63,706 nt of DNA from NCBI RefSeq assembly GCF_900112845.1, contig NZ_FONG01000033.1, forward strand, positions 1 to 63,706, given 5' to 3'. Positions 36,673 to 44,846 of this stretch are shown here, piece after piece. The translations under genes and the position numbers were made by a program. Numbering within the stretch: the stretch's first letter is position 1; the number at the start of each line of letters is the position of its first letter. Source of the DNA: Actinacidiphila alni (GTDB lineage Bacteria > Actinomycetota > Actinomycetes > Streptomycetales > Streptomycetaceae). The notes under the pieces are model-generated. The model was not told the origin of the DNA, did no database searches, and worked only from the letters and a program-made list of their open reading frames with translations.

Positions 36673-38091
36673 TCAGCCCCCGTACGCCTTGGCGGCGTCC
36701 GATTCCAGCTTGGCCTGCGCGCCCGCGACGTCGGACGGCTTGGCGAGGAAGTCCTGGAGGTCCTTCCACTCGCCCTGGCCCTTGGTGCCGCCGAAGGCGG
36801 CCGGGGCCTGGTCCGACATGTCGAACCGGAAGTCGTCGCCCGCCGCGATCAGCGCCTGCGCGATGGAGCGCTGCACGTCGTCCGGGTACGCCGCGAAGTC
36901 CAGCGACTTGTTCGGCGAGAGGTAACCGCCGCCCTGCGCCCAGATCTTGGCCGCGTCCGGGGACGCGATGTACGTCAGCAGCGCCTGCGCGCCCTTGCTG
37001 TCCTTGAGCGCCACACCGACGTCACCGCCGCTGACCACCGGCGCCTTGCCGGTGCCGACGGCCGGGAAGGGGAAGACCTTGGCGTCCGTGCCCACCTTCG
37101 CCTTGGTGTTGGCGGAGATGAACGCCGAGACGAAGTCGCCCTCGTAGACCATCGCGCCGGCCGGCGGATTGCCGGTGAAGACCTGCGTGACGGACTTCGG
37201 GAAGTCGGCGTTGAGCGCGCCGCTGGTGCCGCCCGCGAGCAGGTCCTTCTTGCCGAAGAGCTGGCCCAGCGTGGTGAGCGCGGTCTTCACCGACGGGTCG
37301 GTCCACTTGATGGTGTGCGCGGCGAGCTGGTCGTACTTGTCCGGACCGGCCTGCGAGAGATAGATGTTCTCGAACCAGTCGGTGAGCGTCCAGCCGTCGC
37401 CGCCGCCGATCGAGACCGGCGCGGTGCCCGACTCGAAGACCGTCTCCGCGGTCTTCAGGAAGTCGTCCCAGGTCTTGGGCACCGACGCGCCCGCGTTCTC
37501 GAAGGCCGCGTTGTTGTACCAGATCAGCGACTTGTTGGAGACCTTGGCGTAGACGCCGTACTGCTTGCCCTTCCACGCGCCGAGCTTCTGCCAGCCGGGC
37601 GAGAAGTTCTTCTGCAGTTGCGCGGTCGCCTCCGGGCCGAGCGGCTTCAGCCAGCCCTTGTCGGCGAATTGGTGGAGTACGCCGTTCTGCGCCAGGAAGG
37701 CGACGTCCGGCGGGGCGCCACCCTCGATCTTCGTGCCCAGGAAGGTGGACTGGCTGTCACCGGTGGGGACGAAGGTCGATTTCGCGCCGGTGAGCTTGTC
37801 GAACTGGTCCAGCACCTTCTGGAAGTTCTTCTGTTCCGGGCCGGTCCACACCGCGGCCACTTCGAGCTTCTGCCCGTGCAGATCGGGCAGTTGCAGATCC
37901 GCGCCGGAACCCGTGGCCGAACTCGTGGCGGACGCGGACGATTTCTGCCCGTCGTCCTTCTTGTCGCTGTCGCCCCCGCACGCGGCGGCGGTGAGCGCGA
38001 GCGCCGAGGCCACCGCAGTGGCGAGCGCTATGCGCGTAGTGCGCTTCATTCGGCTGGTGCGCGGACTGTCAGGCGTACGCATACGTGCCAT
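36673..38091 (-). CDS. Sugar ABC transporter solute-binding lipoprotein
   Basis: This is the extracellular binding lipoprotein of the CUT1 importer and the first gene of its operon. The 472-residue protein has a signal sequence (RIALATAVASALALTAAACGG) with the lipidated cysteine in LTAAAC, an Asp/Ser/Thr-rich linker, and the family-1 binding fold (KLEVAAVWTGPEQKNFQKVL, PPDVAFLAQNGVLHQFADKG, KQYGVYAKVSNKSLIWYN, WTLTDWFENIYL). In-frame ATGs occur at 38091, 38082 and 38049; GGGAGG and GAGGGG upstream favour the first two. The ligand cannot be told; the architecture suits oligosaccharides. An inverted repeat about 95 bases upstream is a likely operator. Confidence 0.93.
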   Translation of the reverse strand: MARMRTPDSPRTSRMKRTTRIALATAVASALALTAAACGGDSDKKDDGQKSSASATSSATGSGADLQLPDLHGQKLEVAAVWTGPEQKNFQKVLDQFDKLTGAKSTFVPTGDSQSTFLGTKIEGGAPPDVAFLAQNGVLHQFADKGWLKPLGPEATAQLQKNFSPGWQKLGAWKGKQYGVYAKVSNKSLIWYNNAAFENAGASVPKTWDDFLKTAETVFESGTAPVSIGGGDGWTLTDWFENIYLSQAGPDKYDQLAAHTIKWTDPSVKTALTTLGQLFGKKDLLAGGTSGALNADFPKSVTQVFTGNPPAGAMVYEGDFVSAFISANTKAKVGTDAKVFPFPAVGTGKAPVVSGGDVGVALKDSKGAQALLTYIASPDAAKIWAQGGGYLSPNKSLDFAAYPDDVQRSIAQALIAAGDDFRFDMSDQAPAAFGGTKGQGEWKDLQDFLAKPSDVAGAQAKLESDAAKAYGG

Positions 38092-38185
38092 CCCCTCATT
38101 CCTCCCGTGGCGTCTGTCCTACGCCCGGGTGAACGGGAGCCGCAAGGGAGGGCGTCGCTGCGTGACAGTCATCGTGACCATGATG

Positions 38186-38198
38186 TGATCTTGGATCA
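38186..38198. promoter_or_regulatory. Inverted repeat upstream of the sugar importer
   Basis: TGATC-TTG-GATCA is a perfect 5-bp inverted repeat in the 320-base region before the binding-protein gene. Such repeats are typical operators of LacI- or GntR-type sugar repressors, but none is encoded nearby. The rest of the region holds short direct repeats (GGGCGGGTTCG, GAGTTCGGG) and no gene. Confidence 0.4.
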
Positions 38199-38411
38199 AA
38201 CGGGTTTATCCGCGGGGTAGTTGGAATACCTCGCCGAATGCCCGAGTGAGTACCGACGTGGGGGTAACACCCCGTCATATCGGGTATCCGCGGGAAATTC
38301 ACGGCCGAACCCGGTGATGTCGCGGGCGGGTCCGGGGGAGTTCGGCGGGCGGGTTCGTGGGCGGGTTCGGCCGTGACTTCGCCCGAGTTCGGGCCGAGTT
38401 CGGGTGGAGGT

Positions 38412-41400
38412 CTATACCAAAGGTTCCGACGCGTTGCTGGTGGCGGCGTCCTCCGCGGTCACCGGGGCCGGTGCCGATTCCTCGGGAGCGGATTCCGCGG
38501 CCCGCTGCAAAGCGCTGGCCAGCAGGGCGAGATCGGTCGGTCCGTTGCCCAGTTCGCGCACCTGGCGGCGGGCCGGAGGGTCGCCCATCCGCTCCCACTC
38601 CAGGGCGACCACGGTCGGCCGCAGCGTCGCCGTCCGCGGGATGCGCCCGCTGACCCGGCCCGCCTGGAAGGCGGTGACCGCGCCGCCGGGCCGGCGCAGA
38701 TAGCCGCGCCCGGGCACCGACTCGTCAAGACCCGCCGGGTCCTCGACATGGACCAGCAGGGCCGCGGACTCCGCGTCGGGCATGCGCAGCGCGATCCGCA
38801 GCCGGGACCGCTCGTCGGCCTCGGTGGCGGCGGTGCGCTCCGGGCGGCCGGTCGACGCGATCAGATGGACGCCGAGCCGGGCCCCCTCGCGGGCCACCGC
38901 CTCCAGCGCGCGCACCACGCTGCCCGCGGCCGGGCGGCCCGTACTGCCCAGGCCCGGCGCGACCAGCTCGTCGAAGTCGTCCACGACCACGACCAGGCGG
39001 GGCAGCGCGGTCCTGGTCCGCGCCGTCACGGCCCCCTTGTCGTCGCCGCCCGCCGTCGCCCCGCGGGCCGATTCCGTACGGGCCGTGTCCGTACGTACGG
39101 ACTCCGTACGCGCTTCCGTACGCGCTTCCGTGCGGGACGCGTGCGGGCCGCCCTGGTGCGGCACGGTCGCCGCGACGAGCCGGTCCGCGTGCCAGGACGC
39201 GAAATCCTGCCCGTCCAGCAGTTCGGCACGGCGCTTCAGTTCGGCGCCGAGTGCCTGCGCGAACTCCCGCATCCGCAGCGGGTCCGACGCCACCAGATGC
39301 GTACTGACGTGCGGCAGGTCGGCGCAGGCCCGCAGGCCCTCGCCGCGGTCCTGCCCGGCGCCGTCCACCAGCACCAGGGAGAGCCGGTCCGGCCGTTCGC
39401 CCGCGGCCAGCGCCGCCGCGACCGACCGCAGCAGCTCCGTCTTGCCCGAGCCGGGCGCGCCGCCGATCATCGCGTGCGGCCCCTCGGTCACCAGGTCCAC
39501 CGCGACCCGGCCGTCCGCGCCCGCGCCCAGCACCGCCGTCGCCGCGCCGACCGCGGCGGGCGCCGCCGCCCACCGCTCGGCGATCCGCGCGGGCGTGGCC
39601 AGCGCCAGGTCCAGTTCGTCCAGCAGCCGTACGGCCGCGGGCGGCGCGTGCCGCGAACGGCCGCCCGCCGCCTCGCCGTCGGCCTCGCGCAGCGGCGCCA
39701 GGGCGCGCGCGAAATGCTCGGCCCAGGCCGCGGACACCGCGTCCAGCACGATCTCCTCGGCCGCCGGATCGAAAGCCGCGGGATCGTGGCCCGCGGGCCC
39801 GGCCACCGCCGCGGCGCCCGCCGGCTCCACCCGCAGCGTCGTCGCCACGTCCCCCGACAGCCGGGCCAGCACACCCGTGTCCACCGCGGGGCGTTCGCCG
39901 CTCTCCGCCAGGCACAGCACATGCACCCCGACCGAGGGGCCGGCGACCGCGAGCCGCGCCACGGTCTGCCGCAGCGTCGCGGAACCGGGGTCGCCGTCCA
40001 CCACCAGCAGCGTGTACGGCCCGTCGTAACCGGCCGCCGCGGCGCCCGCCTCCCCGGCGGTCGCGGTGGCCCAGCCCGCGCCCAGCGGGCCCGCTTCGAG
40101 GCGCCGCATCAGCTCGGCGGCGCGCGCCTCGGCCTGGTCGCGGTCGAAGGCCAGCAGCAGCCGGCAGTCCTGGCCGTGCGCCGGGCGCACATGCGGCACC
40201 CAGTTGAGCCAGGACCACTCCTCGGCGCGCTGGTCGGCCGTACGGGCCCGGTCGGCGCTGATCATCACCAGTTCGAGGGCGGCGGGGGAGTGCAGGGCGC
40301 ACAGCTGCGCCAGCACGGCGCGGGCCAGGCCCGCGAGCCGCGGCCGGGGCCCGGCCAGGGTCAGCGCGGCGCTCCGCGGCGCCCGCAGGTCCACGGTGAC
40401 GGGCACCGCCGTCAGCCGCCGCCCGTCCCCCGCGGGCAGATCCGCCGTGCCCAGCCGTACGGTCAGCGCGTCCGGGTGCCCGGGGCCGCGCTCCCACAGC
40501 CGCCGGCCGGGGCCCAGCGCGGTCAGCAGCACGGCCGCCGGGTCGGGCCACCGCTCCCGCAGCGCCTCGGCGCGTACGCCGTCCTCGCCGCCGCCCGGCA
40601 CGTCCTTCGTGCCGCCGAGCCGCCGCCGTGCCCAGGCTCCTATCGACCCCACGACCCCGCCGCCGCCCCGGCGCGCGCTGTCGATCCCGGGCGCCCGCCG
40701 CTCACCGGTGGCGCGCCGCCCGCTTCCGAAGGCGTCGTCGTCACGGTCGATGCCGCCGTCGCCGGATCCGACGTCTCCGTATCCGTCGGCGGCGTCCGCG
40801 GTCCACCGCGGGGGTTCGCCGCCGTGCGGGTCCGCGGCGGGCTCGGGGCCGTCGCCCTCGGGCAGGTCCGTGCCGGGTGCCGGCGGCCCCCACCCGGTGG
40901 TGGGCGCGGGCCCGTAGGACGGCGCGGGGCCCGGTGCGCCGGAGCCGTCCGCCGGACGGCGGGGGTTCGCGCCGGCCCGGCCGCCGGCGTACTGCCCGGT
41001 GCCTGGGGCGGTGGCGCCGTGGCCGTCCGCGCCGCCCGGGCCCGCCGCGCGAGCGGCCACGCCCGCGGTGGAGAAGCCGGTGCCGTGCGTGGTGGCCGTC
41101 GACGGGTCGGCGGCCGGGAGAGTGTCGTCCCACTCCGCCGCACGCAGTGAGATCCGCAGATGGCCGTCGGCGTCCGCGACGGTGGCCAGCGCGGTGGGGC
41201 CCGCGGGCGCGCCGGTCTCCAGGCGCAGCGTGGACTCGCCGATCCGCAGCAGGGCGCCCGGCGGGAAGGGCTGGGGGCGCGGGCCGACAGGGCGGCCGGC
41301 CAGCGTGGTGCCGTTGGTGGAGTCCAGGTCCGCGACGGTGATCACCCCGTCGGGGCCGAAGGCGACCTCGCAGTGCAGCCGCGAGACGTCCGGGTCGTCC

Positions 41401-41840
41401 AGCGGCACATCGGCGTCGGCCGAGCGGCCGATCCTGGCCTGCCCGCCCTGGAGCAGATGCACCCCGCCCGCGTCGGGACCGCCGACCACATGCAGCCGGG
41501 CGGCCTCGGCGGGCGGCTGGCCGTACTGCCCGAACTGGCCGTACTGCCCGTGGTCCGCGGCATGCCCGCCCTGCGGTTCGGCCGGCGCGTGCAGCGACAG
41601 CAGGGCGCCGTCCACCAGCGGCGGCACCCCCAGCGGCGCCGTCGGCGGCAGCCGCCGCGGCCCGGCGAAGAGCGCGACCGACGAACCCGCCGACCTGCCC
41701 GGCTGCCCGGAACCCGCCGCGGAGGCGAGCGCACCGGCCACCGCGCTCAGCGCCGTCCCCGCGGGCGCCGTGATGAGCACGTCGCAGGCGCGCTGGGCCC
41801 GACCGCTGCGCGGTCCGAGGACGGTCAGCCGGATCTGCAT
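38412..41840 (-). CDS. FHA domain / FtsK-SpoIIIE type ATPase
   Basis: This 1142-residue protein combines an N-terminal ubiquitin-like or linker segment (MQIRLTVLGPRSGRAQRACD), an FHA domain (about 135-182: RIGRSADADVPLDDPDVSRL, DLDSTNGTTLAG), a long disordered stretch, and FtsK/SpoIIIE-type ATPase modules. The canonical Walker A is GGAPGSGKTELLRS near residue 790, with Walker B VVVVDDFDEL near 955; the first module (about 490-740) lacks a Walker A. This plan resembles the EssC/EccC motor ATPases of type VII secretion, in which Firmicutes versions also carry FHA domains, but no WXG100, EccB or mycosin gene is near. FHA domains bind phosphothreonine, and the divergent neighbour is the Ser/Thr kinase pkaA. 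The ATG at 41840 has AAGGGGAG about 11 bases upstream. Confidence 0.85.
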   Translation of the reverse strand: MQIRLTVLGPRSGRAQRACDVLITAPAGTALSAVAGALASAAGSGQPGRSAGSSVALFAGPRRLPPTAPLGVPPLVDGALLSLHAPAEPQGGHAADHGQYGQFGQYGQPPAEAARLHVVGGPDAGGVHLLQGGQARIGRSADADVPLDDPDVSRLHCEVAFGPDGVITVADLDSTNGTTLAGRPVGPRPQPFPPGALLRIGESTLRLETGAPAGPTALATVADADGHLRISLRAAEWDDTLPAADPSTATTHGTGFSTAGVAARAAGPGGADGHGATAPGTGQYAGGRAGANPRRPADGSGAPGPAPSYGPAPTTGWGPPAPGTDLPEGDGPEPAADPHGGEPPRWTADAADGYGDVGSGDGGIDRDDDAFGSGRRATGERRAPGIDSARRGGGGVVGSIGAWARRRLGGTKDVPGGGEDGVRAEALRERWPDPAAVLLTALGPGRRLWERGPGHPDALTVRLGTADLPAGDGRRLTAVPVTVDLRAPRSAALTLAGPRPRLAGLARAVLAQLCALHSPAALELVMISADRARTADQRAEEWSWLNWVPHVRPAHGQDCRLLLAFDRDQAEARAAELMRRLEAGPLGAGWATATAGEAGAAAAGYDGPYTLLVVDGDPGSATLRQTVARLAVAGPSVGVHVLCLAESGERPAVDTGVLARLSGDVATTLRVEPAGAAAVAGPAGHDPAAFDPAAEEIVLDAVSAAWAEHFARALAPLREADGEAAGGRSRHAPPAAVRLLDELDLALATPARIAERWAAAPAAVGAATAVLGAGADGRVAVDLVTEGPHAMIGGAPGSGKTELLRSVAAALAAGERPDRLSLVLVDGAGQDRGEGLRACADLPHVSTHLVASDPLRMREFAQALGAELKRRAELLDGQDFASWHADRLVAATVPHQGGPHASRTEARTEARTESVRTDTARTESARGATAGGDDKGAVTARTRTALPRLVVVVDDFDELVAPGLGSTGRPAAGSVVRALEAVAREGARLGVHLIASTGRPERTAATEADERSRLRIALRMPDAESAALLVHVEDPAGLDESVPGRGYLRRPGGAVTAFQAGRVSGRIPRTATLRPTVVALEWERMGDPPARRQVRELGNGPTDLALLASALQRAAESAPEESAPAPVTAEDAATSNASEPLV

Positions 41841-42050
41841 CTCGTCCGCGCTCCCCTTCTGCCCTGACCCGCGGCGGGAAGTCCCCTCCCCGGCCGCGCG
41901 CGGGCGCGTCGACACGTACAAGCACGAGCGGCGGGGCCCCCGTTGCCCCATCCGGACCGTACGGGTGCATCCTCCCACCCGCCACTGACACCCCGTCCCC
42001 GGTCCCGGAACGAGTGATCTTGAAAGTCCGGCGACCGACCGTCCCACGAC

Positions 42051-42088
42051 CGGAATCGATCGGAAAGCGTACGGAAAACGCGCGGAAA
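42051..42088. promoter_or_regulatory. Helically phased CGGAA repeats in the divergent FHA-FtsK / pkaA intergenic region
   Basis: CGGAAT at 42051 is followed by CGGAAA at 42061, 42072 and 42083, spaced 10-11 bases, so all face one side of the helix. They lie in the 649-base region between the divergent FHA-FtsK and pkaA genes, which otherwise shows GC-rich sequence with no credible gene. They could be tandem sites for a transcription factor or an architectural protein. Confidence 0.4.
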
Positions 42089-42489
42089 CCGTCCCGGTCG
42101 GCCGAGCCACCCCGGATGCGCCCGCCGCGGATCGGCCGCGGATCGCCGTTCGGGAGCCCGCCCCAGCGGCCGGACGCAACCAACCGCCCCGGATACGCGT
42201 CCTACCTCGGACGACACCGGTAGGACACCAGTACGGGACGGGGGCGGCGCCGGTGCGGGGCCGGCCCCGGCACCGGGCCGGGAAGCGGAACCGGCGCCGT
42301 ACGGGACCGGGGGCGGCACCGGAACGCCGGCCGATGTCGGCCGATTCCCGCGGCGCCGCCCGGACGCGGGCCCGCCCGGCGGCACTACGCTTGCCGGAAT
42401 CAGGGCGGCCCCGCCGTGAGCAGCGCCGCGAGCGAGCCGGCACCGCACAGCGGCAGGGCACGGGGACTACGGAGCAGGGAGCGCATGAC

Positions 42490-44142
42490 GTGCGGCCGGT
42501 AGGCAGCAAGTATCTCCTGGAGGAGCCGCTCGGACGCGGCGCCACGGGCACCGTCTGGCGCGGCCAGGTGCGCGACGAGCAGGGCACCGCCGTCGCCGTC
42601 AAGGTGCTCAAGGAAGAGCTGGCGAGCGACCCGGACGTGGTGATGCGCTTCCTGCGCGAGCGCTCGGTGCTGGTCCGGCTGCGCCACCCGCACATCGTCC
42701 GGGTCCGCGACCTGGTGGTCGAGGGCGATCTGCTCGCCCTGGTGATGGATCTCATCGACGGCCCCGACCTGCACCGCTATCTGCGCGAGAACGGTCCCTT
42801 CTCGCCGGTCGGCGCCGCGCTGCTCACCGCGGCCGTCGCCGACGCGCTCGCCGCCAGCCACGCCGACGGGGTCGTGCACCGCGACCTGAAGCCCGCCAAT
42901 GTGCTGCTCGCCACCGTCACCGGCGAGGACGGCAGCCAGCAGATGCACCCGATGCTCACCGACTTCGGCATCGCGCGGCTCGCCGACTCCCCGGGGCTGA
43001 CCCGGACGCACGAATTCGTCGGCACGCCCGCCTACATCGCGCCGGAGTCCGCGCAGGGCCGCCCGCAGACCTCCGCGGTCGACGTGTACGGCGCGGGCAT
43101 CCTGTTGTACGAACTGGTCAGCGGGCGCCCGCCGTTCCGCGGCGACAGCGCGATCGAGGTGCTCCAGGCGCATCTGAACCAGGAGCCGCGCCGCCCGAGC
43201 ACGGTGCCGGAACCGCTGTGGACGGTCATCGAGCGCTGCCTGCGCAAGGAGCCGGGGCAGCGCCCCAGCGCCGAGAATCTGGCCCGCGCGCTGCGCGTGG
43301 TGGCCGCCGGGATCGGGGTGCACGCCTCGCCCGCGCAGGCGGAGGCGGCCTTCGGCGTCGGCGGGATGCTGGCGCCGGACGCGACGCCGACGCTGGTGCC
43401 GGGCACCGACAAGGGTGACGGCGCGGGCTCCGACGCCGATCTCACGCAGGTGCTGCCGTCCGGCCGGGGCCCGGCGCCTTCCGCGTACGACCCGAACGCG
43501 GCGACCACACAGCTGCCTTCCGGCCCGGACGGGCCCCGGGGCGGTGACGGCGACGGCACCCGGGTGCTGCCGCCCGTGCCGGACGAGCCGCAGGGGCCGC
43601 CGCAGCCGCAGGGCCCGCACCCGTGGGAGTCGCAGCTCAGCGCCGCCCGGCACCGCAACGAGCAGACGGAGCTGCGGTATCTGTCGCCGGAGCAGGACCC
43701 GTTGCGGCACGCGCCGCGCCGCCGTCCGCCGCAGGCCCAGCCGCCGCAGCAGCAGCCGTACCAGCAGGGCGGCCAGGGCCAGGGATACGCGCCGCCCCAG
43801 CGCCCCCAGCCGCGCCCGCAGCAGCAACAGCCGCGCCACCAGCAGCCGCAGCCGCAGCCGCAGCGGTACGAGCCGCAGCGCCCGCCCGCGCCCGCGCCCG
43901 CCCCCTCCCGCGAGCCCCGCCGCCGCGGCGCCAACCCGATGAAGATCCCGGGCCTCGGCTGCCTCAAGGGCTGCCTGATGGTGATCCTGGTGCTCGTCGT
44001 GATCTTCGTCGTGGTCTGGTACACCACCCCCCTCCCCGACTGGGTCAACAGCACCCAGAACCTCTGGGACGCGACCAAGGACTGGGTCAGCACGGCCTAC
44101 GACAAGATCTCCTCGATCACCGACGACTCCGGCGGCAACTGA
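42490..44142 (+). CDS. pkaA: Membrane Ser/Thr protein kinase PkaA
   Basis: This 550-residue Hanks-type kinase begins MRPVGSKYLLEEPLGRGATG, as I recall for S. coelicolor PkaA. The kinase domain (about 1-275) has the glycine loop GRGATGTVWRG, the catalytic lysine in VAVKVLKEEL, the catalytic loop HRDLKPANVL, DFGIARL and the activation-loop APE (IAPES). A Pro/Gln-rich juxtamembrane linker of about 210 residues follows, then one TM segment (MVILVLVVIFVVVWYTT, about 495-511) and a short outer tail, so there is no large sensor domain. The GTG at 42490 has a GGGAG about 10 bases upstream. It is divergent from the FHA-FtsK gene, whose FHA domain is a possible phosphothreonine reader. Confidence 0.94.
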   Translation: MRPVGSKYLLEEPLGRGATGTVWRGQVRDEQGTAVAVKVLKEELASDPDVVMRFLRERSVLVRLRHPHIVRVRDLVVEGDLLALVMDLIDGPDLHRYLRENGPFSPVGAALLTAAVADALAASHADGVVHRDLKPANVLLATVTGEDGSQQMHPMLTDFGIARLADSPGLTRTHEFVGTPAYIAPESAQGRPQTSAVDVYGAGILLYELVSGRPPFRGDSAIEVLQAHLNQEPRRPSTVPEPLWTVIERCLRKEPGQRPSAENLARALRVVAAGIGVHASPAQAEAAFGVGGMLAPDATPTLVPGTDKGDGAGSDADLTQVLPSGRGPAPSAYDPNAATTQLPSGPDGPRGGDGDGTRVLPPVPDEPQGPPQPQGPHPWESQLSAARHRNEQTELRYLSPEQDPLRHAPRRRPPQAQPPQQQPYQQGGQGQGYAPPQRPQPRPQQQQPRHQQPQPQPQRYEPQRPPAPAPAPSREPRRRGANPMKIPGLGCLKGCLMVILVLVVIFVVVWYTTPLPDWVNSTQNLWDATKDWVSTAYDKISSITDDSGGN

Positions 44143-44289
44143 CCCCCTCCGGGGTGGAGCCGCCACACCTCCCCGCCCCCAACGCGCGGCCCGTACGCCT
44201 CTGCCGCCCCGCGCCGCCGGCGCCCGGCCCGCGGCCTCCGCGGCGGCGTCCCGCAGCCGCACTTGCCGCGGGGCCGGGCGCCCGAGACC

Positions 44290-44646
44290 GTGCCCTGCGG
44301 GGCCCGTGCGCGCCTGCACCGGTGCTCAGCCGCACCCATCCCCGCCGTAGTGCCTTGCCGGGCCCGTGCGCGCCCTGCGGCCGGCGCCCGCAACGACACT
44401 TGTCACGGCGCGCACCGTGGCCGCCGCCGCATTCGCTTCGGCGGCCGCCCGCTTCCGCCTGCACTCGCCTGCGGCGCTCGCCGCTACTCGCCGAAGGCAC
44501 CCGCCCCGCCGCGCAGCGGCGCTCGCAACCGCCACCGCATCCGCCCTGCCGTGGCGCCGCCCCGCCCCCCGCCGTGCCGCCGCGCGGCACCCGCCCCGCC
44601 CCGCGGTGCTCGGACGCAACCGCGCCCGCCCCGCCGCGCAGCGGCG
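44290..44646. repeat. GC-rich intergenic region with direct repeats between pkaA and the second kinase
   Basis: The 704 bases between the two kinase genes (44143-44846) hold no gene I can support. They contain a 24-base direct repeat with two mismatches and a 60-base period (starting at 44291 and 44351, sharing GGGCCCGTGCGCGCC), and a second repeated string, CGCCGCGCAGCGGCG, at about 44507-44521 and 44632-44646. Open frames here have low-complexity Ala/Arg/Pro translations. It may be decayed or expanded sequence. Confidence 0.6.
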
Positions 44647-44846
44647 ACCCCGCTTCCCGCCGCGGCGGGGGCCCGCCGGCCATCGCTATGCCACCCGCAG
44701 GGGGCGGCTCTGGAGATAAGTCGACTTCCAGAGGGTGATTTCTCCGGCGGAACCCGTCGTGACCGCTCTGGTGTACCCCGAACGGCCCCTGATCCGCGTA
44801 GCTTTGTCGCCAACACGACGGACCGTCGGAGGAGTCGGAGCAAGCC

